From a bacterium (lineage in GTDB: Bacteria; JAJVIF01), in NCBI GenBank assembly GCA_022072165.1, contig JAJVIF010000003.1, positions 62,001 to 126,000 of the forward strand: a stretch of 64,000 nucleotides of DNA. Direction: 5' to 3'. The notes under the pieces are model-generated. The model ran no database searches. It saw nothing but the letters and a program-made list of their open reading frames with translations, and had not been told where the DNA came from. A program made the position numbers and the translations under genes. Below are positions 7,563-15,704 of the stretch, in pieces. Position 1 is the stretch's first letter; each line of letters opens with the position of its first letter.

Positions 7563-9035
7563 ATGAAGATCTCGACCAACATCATCACCGTAGGCCTGGA
7601 GCTCGACACCGCCCCCGGACGACTGGCGGCAGTGACCTCGACCGTGGCCCGTCTCGGCGGCGAAATCTCGCATACCGCGGTGGTTGGACGACAGGGCGAT
7701 CGCATCCGTCGCGAACTGACCCTCTTCTTTCGCGATGAAGCGCATCGGGAAGAGCTGGTCGCAGCACTGAAATCACTGGAAGGCATCACCGTGAAGTCGA
7801 TCACGGACCAGGTGTTTCATCTGCACCAGGGTGGCAAGGTCGAGATCACCAATAAGCTCGACATCACCGGCTACACCGAGCTCTCGCTGGCCTACACACC
7901 GGGTGTCGCGGAGGTCTGCAAGTACATCCACGCCCACGATGCCTCGAAGTACGAGTACACCATCAAGGGGAACGCGGTCGCGATCATCACCGATGGCACG
8001 GCGGTGCTGGGACTCGGGGACATCGGTCCGGCGGCGGCGATGCCGGTCATGGAAGGCAAGGCGAATCTCTTCAAGTCCTTCGCCAACATCAACGCCTACC
8101 CCCTGGCACTGAATACCACCGACACGGAAGAAATCATCCGGATTGTGAAAGCCCTGGAACCAGCCTTTGGGGGCGTCAATCTGGAAGATATCTCCGCCCC
8201 ACGCTGCTTTGAAATCGAGCGTCGCCTGAAGGCCGAGCTCGACATCCCGGTTTTTCATGACGACCAGCACGGCACCGCAGTGGTGGTCCTGGCCGGGCTC
8301 CTCAACGCGCTGAAAATTGTCGGCAAGCCCATCGAATCAATGCGCGTGGTCGTCAACGGCGCTGGGGCGGCCGGGATTTCTGTCAGTAACCTGATGATGC
8401 AGGCCGGCATTCCCGAAGAGAATTTCATCCTCCTCGACTCCCGGGGCATTTTGTCGCTGGATCGCGATGACCTCAACGAGGAAAAGGCGAGCATCGCCCG
8501 ACGCACCAACAAGGAGCAGCGCACCGGCGACCTCGCCGCCGCCTGTGTCGGCATGGACCTCTTCATCGGACTCTCCAAACGCGATGTCCTGACCCCCGCC
8601 ATGCTTGACACTATGGCCGCGGATCCCATCGTGTTTGCGATGGCGAATCCCGACCCGGAAATCCTGCCAGAGCAGGCCGCGGGGCATGTCCGGGTCATGG
8701 GGACCGGACGTTCAGACTATCCGAATCAGATCAACAACGCCCTCTGCTTCCCGGGGCTCTTCCGGGGCGCGCTCGATGCCCGCTGTCGCGACATCACCAC
8801 CGACATGCTCCTGGCGGCCGCCGCCGGCATCGCCAGCATCATCTCGCCGGAAGAACTCCACGAGGAGTACATCATCCCGAGCATCTTCGATGCCCGCGTG
8901 GTGCCGGCCGTGAGTCAGGCGGTGGTGGAAGCCGCGAAGGCGACTGGCCAGATCGACAGCGCTCTGGGAGCTGGCGCTCGCAACGGTGTCGCTGCCCAGG
9001 CCGCGACTGTCGGGCAGCCGTCATATTCCGGCTAA
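7563..9035 (+). CDS. Malic enzyme with N-terminal ACT domain
   Basis: A 490-residue protein. ATG 7563 is the first start that gives a sensible N-terminus. Residues ~1-85 are an ACT-type regulatory domain (LELDTAPGRLAAVTSTVARLGGEI, then LEGITVKSITDQVF). The rest is the prokaryotic malic enzyme catalytic region: YTPGVAEVC, the NAVAIITDGTAVLGLGDIGP block with metal-binding neighbours, EDISAPRCFEIE, FHDDQHGTAVVVLAGLLNAL and the second nucleotide motif VVNGAGAAGISV. It oxidatively decarboxylates malate to pyruvate with reduction of NAD(P)+, linking the citric acid cycle to pyruvate; the ACT domain implies control by a small ligand. There is no phosphotransacetylase tail as in MaeB. Malolactic or oxaloacetate activity cannot be excluded. 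Confidence 0.9.
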   Translation: MKISTNIITVGLELDTAPGRLAAVTSTVARLGGEISHTAVVGRQGDRIRRELTLFFRDEAHREELVAALKSLEGITVKSITDQVFHLHQGGKVEITNKLDITGYTELSLAYTPGVAEVCKYIHAHDASKYEYTIKGNAVAIITDGTAVLGLGDIGPAAAMPVMEGKANLFKSFANINAYPLALNTTDTEEIIRIVKALEPAFGGVNLEDISAPRCFEIERRLKAELDIPVFHDDQHGTAVVVLAGLLNALKIVGKPIESMRVVVNGAGAAGISVSNLMMQAGIPEENFILLDSRGILSLDRDDLNEEKASIARRTNKEQRTGDLAAACVGMDLFIGLSKRDVLTPAMLDTMAADPIVFAMANPDPEILPEQAAGHVRVMGTGRSDYPNQINNALCFPGLFRGALDARCRDITTDMLLAAAAGIASIISPEELHEEYIIPSIFDARVVPAVSQAVVEAAKATGQIDSALGAGARNGVAAQAATVGQPSYSG

Positions 9036-9080
9036 TCTCCCCCCACCACGCGCATACATCGCCTTACCGGGGATAGGCGG

Positions 9081-9086
9081 TACAAT
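9081..9086 (+). promoter_or_regulatory. Candidate -10 box (TACAAT) for the geranylgeranyl reductase gene
   Basis: TACAAT 49 nt upstream of GTG 9136. An AAGGAG ribosome site at 9120-9125 lies in the leader. Confidence 0.45.
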
Positions 9087-9135
9087 CCCCTGCAGTGACC
9101 CAACAGAACGATCCACGGCAAGGAGTCTGACCCTG

Positions 9136-10407
9136 GTGCGGGTGATCGTGGTCGGTGGTGGACCGGGGGGCGCGACAGCGGCCCATGAATGCGCCCTGCG
9201 GGGGGTGCCGGTCACGCTGTTGGAGCGGCGCAAGGACAACGACAAGGCCTGTGCAGGCGGAATGCCGGCCAAAGTAGTCTCCGATTTCGCCATTCCGCCA
9301 GAGATCATCGAAGCCATCACCAATCACGTCGTTTTTATCGCGCCCTCGAAGCGGGAAACCCACATCGACATCCCTCCTGGCGAGGGGATCGCGACGGTCC
9401 GACGCCAGGTCTTCGATGCGTTCCTGCGGGAGCGGGCTGCCAGTGCCGGGGCCGACCTCATCGAAGCGGAGTTTCTCGAATATGAAGACCGGGGAGCTGC
9501 CATGTCCCCCCGGTATCGGGTGCTCTACAAAACCCGCGATGGCCAGACGCATAGTGAGCTGACGGACTTCCTGATCGGTGCTGATGGGGCGATCTCCCGG
9601 GTCGCCCGGCAGGCGATCGGAACACCTCTGCGGCAGGTGGTGGCGCGTCAGAAGTTCATCACGCCTCCCCCGGCGATCATGGAATCGCATTACCGCAACC
9701 GGCTGGAGGTCTACTACACCTCCGAGATTTCCCCGGACTACTACGGCTGGGTCTTTCCCCGGAAACACGACATCTCGCTGGGGATGGGAACCGGGTATGC
9801 GAATGGACGCCTGGTCCGTCCCTGCCTGGAGAATCTCCATCGCTTCAACGAGCCCTGGCTGCAGGGAGGCGAGATTACCTGCGTCAACGCAGCGCCGATC
9901 CCGGTGGAACAGAACTATGTCCGGAGCGCCATCGACAACATCCTGCTGGTCGGCGACTCCGCGGGCTTCGTCCTTCCCGCCCTGGGGGAGGGGATCTACT
10001 ACGCCATGCTCGCTGGTCGCATCGCCGCCGAAGACATCCATCGTTACGCGGAAGCGGCGGGTCCCCATCCGGCGCAGGTGTACCCCCGTCAGGTGGAAGA
10101 GAAGCTGGAGCCCCTCTTCCAGGTCTTTCGACAGGTGGAGCGCTGGGCCTATCTCAGCGACTTCCATCGCGAACTCTTCTGCCGGATCTGCGAGGAGCGG
10201 TACTACACCGAAAAAATCTTCTCGACCTTCGCCATGAAGAAATCGAAGCCGAATCGCAATCCCCTGCGCAAGGCCATCAATGCCACCCGACTGGTGGGGA
10301 CCATGCTCAGGATTCGGGCCTCCCGGAGTGCCCGGAACCTGGAGTATCTCCACCGGGCGGGCATCGACGTGGAAGCGGAGTTCGCCGCCGCGCTGAAAAT
10401 CGGCTAG
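9136..10407 (+). CDS. Geranylgeranyl reductase family FAD-dependent oxidoreductase (ChlP-like)
   Basis: A 423-residue protein starting at GTG 9136, chosen because AAGGAG lies 10 nt upstream and the FAD-binding strand VRVIVVGGGPGGATAA begins at once. The later FAD motif is LLVGDSAGFVLPALGEGIYYAM (~273-294). Between them are ChlP-type signatures: ACAGGMPAKV, TVRRQVFDAFLRERAASAGAD, FLIGADGAISRVAR and the tryptophan motif SPDYYGWVFPRKHDISLGMGTG. Family enzymes saturate geranylgeranyl chains: geranylgeranyl-chlorophyll or -PP to phytyl in phototrophs, archaeal lipids, or menaquinone side chains. No chlorophyll genes are seen here, so a quinone or isoprenoid-lipid role is possible. The C-terminus after ~365 is basic and helical. 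Confidence 0.8.
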   Translation: MRVIVVGGGPGGATAAHECALRGVPVTLLERRKDNDKACAGGMPAKVVSDFAIPPEIIEAITNHVVFIAPSKRETHIDIPPGEGIATVRRQVFDAFLRERAASAGADLIEAEFLEYEDRGAAMSPRYRVLYKTRDGQTHSELTDFLIGADGAISRVARQAIGTPLRQVVARQKFITPPPAIMESHYRNRLEVYYTSEISPDYYGWVFPRKHDISLGMGTGYANGRLVRPCLENLHRFNEPWLQGGEITCVNAAPIPVEQNYVRSAIDNILLVGDSAGFVLPALGEGIYYAMLAGRIAAEDIHRYAEAAGPHPAQVYPRQVEEKLEPLFQVFRQVERWAYLSDFHRELFCRICEERYYTEKIFSTFAMKKSKPNRNPLRKAINATRLVGTMLRIRASRSARNLEYLHRAGIDVEAEFAAALKIG

Positions 10408-11037
10408 CCGCACTTGCTGGCAGCCAGCTATAGCTCGGACAAGTCATCGGTAACCAGCTTCCAGCCTGCCACATACGTCGTCGGATCAATGCCATAAGCC
10501 AGGAGCAATCCCGAACCAGTGTCATCGGACAGTAACATCGAAACTCGATGAGGTACGCTTGGCTGTGCCTGAGAGTGAGGATCGGCAAGCTACATGCGCA
10601 CCTGGCCGTCAGGTAGTTCGACTCTTACGAAGCTGGTTCTCGATACCACATGGAAGTACTGATGCCCCTGGTGGGTGAATGCAAAGCATGCGCGACCATG
10701 TCCGTCCACCCGAACTTCAACCCTGCCGAAGTCCTTTTGCAGCTGCCAGAGGAAACCCGGGGAAACACGCAGACCCAACTCACGGTGGAGCACTTAACGG
10801 TTTGCTGATCCAAAGGAAGGTGCCCGCATGCAGACCCAAGCAACAGCTTCCAAAGCACGAGCACTAGCGGGCAGTGAATCGAAGGAGATGATTCGTTGCT
10901 TCGTGTAAGTTGGGAGCAATCCTTGAGTACTTCCGGCTAGGCGCTGGTGTGGTCCAATCGGAACCTGCAAAGTCTCAGTGTTCCGTTTCCATACGAGCGC
11001 TGTTGGTAAGTGGTCTCGCCAGCTGACGAAAAGCCCT
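10408..11037. other. 630-bp region with no convincing gene
   Basis: Base composition is visibly less GC-rich and codon bias is weak. A 5-bp hairpin (GCTGG-CAG-CCAGC) follows the reductase stop codon. One minus-strand frame at 10590-10793 (67 residues, GTG start, no ribosome site) has a protein-like stretch (GRVEVRVDGHGRACFAF) but is directly preceded by a stop and is best seen as a possible gene remnant. Nothing else was recognised. Confidence 0.4.
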
Positions 11038-11379
11038 TCAGGGACTGAATCTTTGTAAAGTGGTGCCCCCCTGTCCAGGCGAATCGAGGTCTACCAACTC
11101 CATCGGCGACATTACGAGAAGCTGATCCGAAGCACCAAGCTGTCTGGCCAGAAGTTCGCGACTCCGGCCTGCACCGACGAACAAGCCCTCAGCCAGTGCT
11201 GAAAGCTGATCCCGGCGACTGATTGGTATCTTGACGACTGTTTCGTGTCGGTTTCCAGCTTGAGGCTGTACTCGTGACTCTTCCAGCCTCTGGGGAGCAA
11301 CTACGCCGACCCAGAGAACCGCTCCAATGGCAGCTGAGCTGCCCATCGCGAGACATGCCGTGCGCACTCTACGAGACAT
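11038..11379 (-). CDS. Small membrane-anchored or exported hypothetical protein
   Basis: A 113-residue protein. An AAGGAG ribosome site lies 8 nt before the ATG, which supports real translation despite the weak codon bias. Residues ~8-28 form one hydrophobic segment after a basic start (MSRRVRTACLAMG, then AIGAVLWVGVV), so it is either a signal peptide or a single membrane anchor. The remainder is polar, with SALAEGLFVGAGRSRELLARQLGASDQ as a probable helix. No known domain was recognised. It lies 175 bp downstream of the Cys-rich/lipoprotein group on the same strand and may be its last member, or have its own promoter. Confidence 0.6.
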   Translation of the reverse strand: MSRRVRTACLAMGSSAAIGAVLWVGVVAPQRLEESRVQPQAGNRHETVVKIPISRRDQLSALAEGLFVGAGRSRELLARQLGASDQLLVMSPMELVDLDSPGQGGTTLQRFSP

Positions 11380-11554
11380 GCAACGCTCCTTATGGTGATG
11401 AGGGATCGGTCACACAGCCCTCCACGCTACAATCGCAATGCTTGTATGTAATAGGCTCTGCCTGATTGTGCGTGACGATGCAGCCGTTCAGGTAGTCACA
11501 CTGTTCGCAGATAATGTCTGTGACAGTGGAAGCGTAGAGAGTCCAACTTAGAGC

Positions 11555-11878
11555 CTATTGGAGTGGCAATGGGCTATCACAGGGAACACTTTCTTCCACG
11601 CGAGCACAATCTTCAGCTTCGCCACAACGATAACCGATCGTCCACCCACTCCAAGCGATAAGGACGTCCTCTTCGTGGCAAGAGGGAAGGTAGAGCGGCG
11701 GACATTCGCAGCAATACTCCGTATCAGTTAGCTCTATATAAAAGGCATTGAGTGTGCCATCCGGGACGCAGCACTCGCCGTAACTATTGGCCCGAGCGGT
11801 AGGTAGAAGTGTGCAAAACAAGAGTGCCCAGAGCACACACAGGCGCAATGCGAAAACATGAGTTTGGCTAGCTTTCAC
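11555..11878 (-). CDS. Small cysteine-rich exported protein
   Basis: A 107-residue protein with a signal peptide (VFALRLCVLWALLFCTLLPTARA) and a mature region of ~80 residues holding eight Cys, including CC pairs (GECCVPDG, EYCCECPP). This suggests a disulfide-stabilised extracytoplasmic protein. I place the start at GTG 11878 because GGGAGGG lies just upstream; a GTG at 11896 is in frame but lacks a ribosome site. The start overlaps the end of the upstream lipoprotein gene by 11 nt, so translation is probably coupled. No family was recognised. A similar pairing of Cys-rich exported protein and lipoprotein occurs at 43524-45055. Confidence 0.7.
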   Translation of the reverse strand: MKASQTHVFALRLCVLWALLFCTLLPTARANSYGECCVPDGTLNAFYIELTDTEYCCECPPLYLPSCHEEDVLIAWSGWTIGYRCGEAEDCARVEESVPCDSPLPLQ

Positions 11879-12905
11879 TTTGACCCTCCCGAGCACCTTC
11901 GTTCATCCCGCTAGAGATCGCTGACAGTGAAGTCCACGCCTGCAGGGTGCCCAATTGCTGCTGGATAGCCGAAGCATCCCTTTGCCTGAGCCCGAGTGTC
12001 TGAACTCTGCTGACTGGATCTGGCGCGTCGACATCTACAATCTCCAGGAACTGATGCCCCTCTGCTGTTTGCAAGAGTAACGCGAATCGCCGTCGCTGCG
12101 GACTGGGATCCCGAAGTAAAGTGGATTCCGGCATCGCCTGCAGCAAAGTACTCCAGGCCCCCTGATTGGCCGTGAGCTCAAGGCGGTCATACGCTGCTAC
12201 CGGGTCTGGTGGTAGCTCCCCCTCCTGTTCCGCATACCAGGTGATCGGTGCCAGAAGACAGGCCGTCGTGCGCCAGAGCCAGTGTTGCTGCGGATGCTGA
12301 TTTCCGATGCTTTTGCTGACCTCAGGATCCGCAGTCAGCGACACCGGCGCAGGAATCTCAACAGGCGCGGGATCCCAGTGACCGAGCGCCATCAACCAAC
12401 GAGCCCCAGAGGTTGCAGTGACCTCCCAGATCGTGGCGACGTCCTCCGCAGGATGTCCTGCGCCGAGCACCCAGTAATCCTGTCCTGGAGTGGACTGTGG
12501 CCAGAAGAGCAAATGCTCCCGCAGTGTGGCCAGCGATGGTGGTTCACTGGTTGGCTGACTCGCCGGTGGCTCGCCAAGCATGAGCCCCAAGGCGACCTGC
12601 TGCATCGCATTCATCAGCCAGAGCCGCTGGGCAACACGCACCGAATACGGATTGGCAGTTTCCACGGCCAAGTGCGGGGGAGCGCTTGACGGCGGGAGTA
12701 AGGCATCACGTTGTGCTTCACTCAGGCTGGACCATTTCCCGAATGGATCAACTTCCTCGGCGAGCACACGTGCTTCCGGTGCCTTAGCAGGAGAAGAGGT
12801 TCCGATACCCTGCACTGTCTCGCGGGAGCAGCCCGAAACAAGTGCGAAGACCAAATGGGCTCCAAGCACCGTACCTGCGACGACATGAGAATGGACTCGC
12901 GGCAT
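11868..12905 (-). CDS. Lipoprotein of unknown function in the Cys-rich cassette
   Basis: A 345-residue lipoprotein. ATG 12905 is chosen because GGAG precedes it and it gives a proper signal peptide ending V-S-G-C (Cys26). A low-complexity linker rich in Ala, Pro and Ser follows. The C-terminal half contains CLLAPITWYAEQEGELPPDP (~205-224) followed by a helix, closely matching in pattern the segment ALLTHYRQEYGTWPDSWDQA of the lipoprotein at 43524-44513. This pattern recalls the helix and turn of type II pseudopilin-like proteins, but no prepilin cleavage site exists. It lies 17 bp after the Cys-rich gene at 12923-13396 and overlaps the next one. Probably anchored at the cell surface; role unknown. 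Confidence 0.7.
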   Translation of the reverse strand: MPRVHSHVVAGTVLGAHLVFALVSGCSRETVQGIGTSSPAKAPEARVLAEEVDPFGKWSSLSEAQRDALLPPSSAPPHLAVETANPYSVRVAQRLWLMNAMQQVALGLMLGEPPASQPTSEPPSLATLREHLLFWPQSTPGQDYWVLGAGHPAEDVATIWEVTATSGARWLMALGHWDPAPVEIPAPVSLTADPEVSKSIGNQHPQQHWLWRTTACLLAPITWYAEQEGELPPDPVAAYDRLELTANQGAWSTLLQAMPESTLLRDPSPQRRRFALLLQTAEGHQFLEIVDVDAPDPVSRVQTLGLRQRDASAIQQQLGTLQAWTSLSAISSGMNEGAREGQSES

Positions 12906-12922
12906 CTTGCGTCTCCTGTTCC

Positions 12923-13396
12923 CTAGAAGGGGGGGATGAATGGGCAACATGGGACATCGCAGTCGATGTCTGGGGTGTTGGGCAGGTTGTACCAACACGG
13001 CGGCGTGCAGGGGTCCGGAGGCAGATCACAAGGAGGGCCTTGATTGGGCACAGGCACACAACTGCAAGCGACGGTTAGGTGGCTGTACTGATACGCAATG
13101 TTCGTGTCGCCACACTGCATACAGAAGCTGGTTCCTGTCGGACAGAATGAACAACCAGATGCCTGTGCGATCATGTCCGCCTTGCGAATAGTTCCTGCCA
13201 TGACTGTGCAAATTCCAACGCCGGGCGGGTAAAGGCACGCACAGTTCATGTAGATGATCGGATTCGCACCATGGCTTGAAACCACCCATTCCACACAACA
13301 GACATCCGCATGTGAAAACTTTGGCAGCCACAGCGCGCTGAGCAGGACTAAAAGACTTAACAGCCCTTGGCGAGCTGAGTTATCGATTGCTTTCAT
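12923..13396 (-). CDS. Cysteine-rich exported protein, first gene of the cassette
   Basis: A 157-residue protein with a signal peptide (residues ~1-30, cleaved after SHA) and a mature part with about eighteen Cys, many as CC, CxC or CxxC (VCCVEWV, CACLYPP, CSFCPTG, CMQCGD, CSCVPVP, PPCW, PCCPF). A very strong ribosome site, GGAAGGAGG, lies 8 nt upstream. The spacing of Cys could support disulfides or metal binding outside the cytoplasm. The upstream leader contains six copies of a 10-bp tandem repeat. It leads a minus-strand run with the lipoprotein at 11868-12905 and the small Cys-rich protein at 11555-11878. No known family was recognised. Confidence 0.75.
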   Translation of the reverse strand: MKAIDNSARQGLLSLLVLLSALWLPKFSHADVCCVEWVVSSHGANPIIYMNCACLYPPGVGICTVMAGTIRKADMIAQASGCSFCPTGTSFCMQCGDTNIAYQYSHLTVACSCVPVPNQGPPCDLPPDPCTPPCWYNLPNTPDIDCDVPCCPFIPPF

Positions 13397-13420
13397 GCCG
13401 ACCTCCTTCCAAACTCGCCA

Positions 13421-13485
13421 CGAGTAACAGCGAGTAACAGCGAGTAACAGCGAGTAACAGCGAGTAACAGCGAGTAACAGCGAGC
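13421..13485 (-). repeat. Tandem 10-bp repeat in the leader of the Cys-rich gene
   Basis: Six perfect copies of CGAGTAACAG (CTGTTACTCG on the coding strand) plus a partial CGAG. The period equals about one helical turn. It lies 25 nt upstream of the ATG at 13396, so it is in the leader or promoter of the cassette. Confidence 0.95.
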
Positions 13486-13569
13486 TTAGCTTACATTTTC
13501 GATGGCGTCAAGCAGGCTTATCGTCCCCCCTTCTGGCCTGATTGGTGCTCTTATGACACCCTGAGCGAG

Positions 13570-14562
13570 GTGCCCAGCGTGGCCGCCCAACCCCAGGTCC
13601 CGGTCCCCGACCCGGTCGCCGATGCCGCGACCTCGCTTCGGCTGGCCGGTTTCCAGGGCACCCTGTCAGACACCGCGACCTTCGCCCAGCTCACGACCTA
13701 TCGCCTCGGTGGCCCCCTGGCCCTGCTGGCGGAACCGGCGGCAGCCGCTGATTTCGCACTCCTCCATGACTGGTTGCAACAGACTGGTCTGCCCCACATT
13801 TTTCTCGGGGGCGGGACCAACATCCTCGCCTCGTCGCGCCCCTTTGCTGGCCTGGTCATCCGGCTGGGGTCCCCCCTCGGCCAGTTGCAGCAACCTGCTC
13901 CTGATCGGCTGGTCATCGGCGGCGCGGCCAGCACCGCTGCGGTGCTGAAGTATTGCCAGCAGGCAAATCTCGGAGGCCTCGAAGTCCTCTCCGGGGTCCC
14001 GGGGACGCTGGGCGGGGCGGTCGCGATGAACGCCGGCACCATGAAAGACTGGCTGGAACGCGCCATCCTGAGCGTGACTGCTCTCGCCCCGGACTGGTCA
14101 GTCCGGACACTCGCCCCGGCCGACTGTGGCTTCCGCTATCGCGGCTCCCGTCTGCTGGATGAAGGCTGGCGGGTGCTGGAAACCACGTTTGCCGTGACCC
14201 CGGGGGTCGACATCCGGGAGCATGTCACCCGGCACCTGGCCATGCGTCGGCAAACTCAACCCGGCGGGCGCAACGCCGGGTCGAACTTCAAGAATCCACC
14301 AGGGGCCTCCGCCGGTGCCCTCATTGATCAGGCCGGATGCAAGGGCTGGCGCGAGGGAGGCGCGGTGGTGTCATCGCTGCACGCCAACTTTATCCTCGCT
14401 GAAGCGGGCTGTACGCCGGAGGATGTACTGCGGCTGATGCAGCGCGTTGCCCGTCAGGTGGAGGCGCACGCCGGGATCCGCCTCGAGCCGGAAGTGGTGC
14501 TGCTGAACTTCCCGTCCCCCTGGGATGCGACCTGGGATGACGCTGCCGGAGGTGCCAGGTGA
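13570..14562 (+). CDS. murB: UDP-N-acetylmuramate dehydrogenase
   Basis: A 330-residue FAD enzyme that reduces UDP-GlcNAc-enolpyruvate to UDP-MurNAc with NADPH in cytoplasmic peptidoglycan precursor synthesis. FAD-binding motifs: TYRLGGP (~43-49), FLGGGTNIL (~78-86) and VPGTLGGAVAMNAG (~144-157). FRYRGSRL carries the catalytic Tyr/Arg region, GSNFKNPPGASAG holds the proton-donating Ser and LEPEVVLL the late Glu. The compact C-terminus and GSNFKNP agree with a short, type II-like MurB. GTG 13570 is used; a GTG three codons on is possible. It overlaps ftsQ by 4 nt (GTGA), as in murB-ftsQ division operons. Confidence 0.95.
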   Translation: MPSVAAQPQVPVPDPVADAATSLRLAGFQGTLSDTATFAQLTTYRLGGPLALLAEPAAAADFALLHDWLQQTGLPHIFLGGGTNILASSRPFAGLVIRLGSPLGQLQQPAPDRLVIGGAASTAAVLKYCQQANLGGLEVLSGVPGTLGGAVAMNAGTMKDWLERAILSVTALAPDWSVRTLAPADCGFRYRGSRLLDEGWRVLETTFAVTPGVDIREHVTRHLAMRRQTQPGGRNAGSNFKNPPGASAGALIDQAGCKGWREGGAVVSSLHANFILAEAGCTPEDVLRLMQRVARQVEAHAGIRLEPEVVLLNFPSPWDATWDDAAGGAR

Positions 14563-15704
14563 GCCACTCCCCCTTCGGCCCCTCTCCTGGCCCGCCACCT
14601 CGCGGTTCGCGACCTCCCGCAGATAACCCCTTCGGGGGCTCACCCCTTCCGCCCGGCAGACCACAGCCCCGATCCACCGTACCGGCCGCGCCGCCGGCTG
14701 GTCCGCGACGTCCCCCCACCCGCCAGCCCATCAGTGTCGCGCCGCCACCAGCACCGACTTCCGGACCCCGACTCAAGCGGGGCTGGCGGATCTTCTTTCG
14801 ACTGGTACGCCTGGCCGCGCCACTCGTCCTGATCATGGGACTGGCCTTCGGCCTGCTGCATCTGCCAGTCTTCCGGATCACGACTGTCACTGCGCTGGGC
14901 AGTCAGTTCACGGAAGCCGAACTGGAAGAGGCGTTTGAGCTCAGTGCCTGGGAAGGCCGCTACACCTGGGAGGCCCTCCTGCAAAGTCGCCGCTTGCGCC
15001 TGGACCTGCTGGCGCATCCCCGGGTCGCTGATGCCCGGGTCCAGGTCCGGGTTCCCGGTCAGCTGGAGCTCGAGTTGCGCGAAAAGGAGCGCTACGCTGC
15101 CCTGATCGTGGAGGACCAGGCGTACATCATCGCCACGGACTTTTCGTGCATGGGCATTGAACCGGTCGATCTGGTCCCTACGCCACGTCGCATCACGGGC
15201 CTCTCGCCGGAGATCTTCTTTGATGCCGATGGGCGGTACCTGAAAGATCCCTTCCCCCAATGGCCACCCCAGCCCACCCGGGAGACCCTGGACCGGTACT
15301 ACTACGCCAAGGTGCTGCAACTCTGGAAGTGGATCGATGTGGAAACCGATCCGCCCTTAAGTCAGGTCGCAGGGATCGCGGCAGACCAGGACCGGGGTCT
15401 CACCCTCCATTACCGCCTCGGGGGTGGACGGCTCATGCCGCCCATTCTGCTCGGGTCCGGCGCGGACCTGGAACTGAAGTACGCCCAGGCGCTAACCATC
15501 TACCGCACCGGCCATTTTCGGGATCGCAATGATGCCGAGATTGACCTGCGCTTCAACCGGTCGGTGGTCCGCACCATCGGGCCGGAGGCTGTTGCAGAGC
15601 AGCAACATTGGCTTGCGTCGCTTCCGCCAGCGCCGGAGGAGCCGGGTACAATACCGCTGCAGCCAGCGGCGGATCGCCGCTCCCGAACCGAGGATGTCCA
15701 GTGA
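14559..15704 (+). CDS. ftsQ: Cell division protein FtsQ/DivIB-like with POTRA domain
   Basis: A 381-residue bitopic protein. The N-terminal ~75 residues are a Pro/Gly/Arg-rich cytoplasmic tail, then one membrane segment (LVLIMGLAFGLLHLPVF, ~90-106). An FtsQ-type POTRA domain follows: FRITTVTALGSQF, TWEALLQ, LLAHPRVADARVQVRVPGQL, ELREKERYAAL. The remaining extracytoplasmic beta domain is long (IATDFSCMGIEP, then RITGL). FtsQ links early and late division proteins (FtsB, FtsL, FtsW/I) at mid-cell. The start GTG overlaps the murB stop, and the next gene overlaps this one by GTGA, so three genes are translationally coupled. The murB neighbour supports the call over a generic POTRA protein. Confidence 0.85.
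   Translation: MSHSPFGPSPGPPPRGSRPPADNPFGGSPLPPGRPQPRSTVPAAPPAGPRRPPTRQPISVAPPPAPTSGPRLKRGWRIFFRLVRLAAPLVLIMGLAFGLLHLPVFRITTVTALGSQFTEAELEEAFELSAWEGRYTWEALLQSRRLRLDLLAHPRVADARVQVRVPGQLELELREKERYAALIVEDQAYIIATDFSCMGIEPVDLVPTPRRITGLSPEIFFDADGRYLKDPFPQWPPQPTRETLDRYYYAKVLQLWKWIDVETDPPLSQVAGIAADQDRGLTLHYRLGGGRLMPPILLGSGADLELKYAQALTIYRTGHFRDRNDAEIDLRFNRSVVRTIGPEAVAEQQHWLASLPPAPEEPGTIPLQPAADRRSRTEDVQ

Noticed and set aside
9064-10413. Open frame antisense to the geranylgeranyl reductase
   Set aside because: Shadow of the plus-strand gene; no family features.
10590-10793. Small minus-strand gene
   Set aside because: No ribosome site, stop codon directly before the GTG start, weak codon bias; noted only as a possible remnant.
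13421-13485. CRISPR array
   Set aside because: The unit is 10 bp with no spacers between copies and no cas genes nearby.
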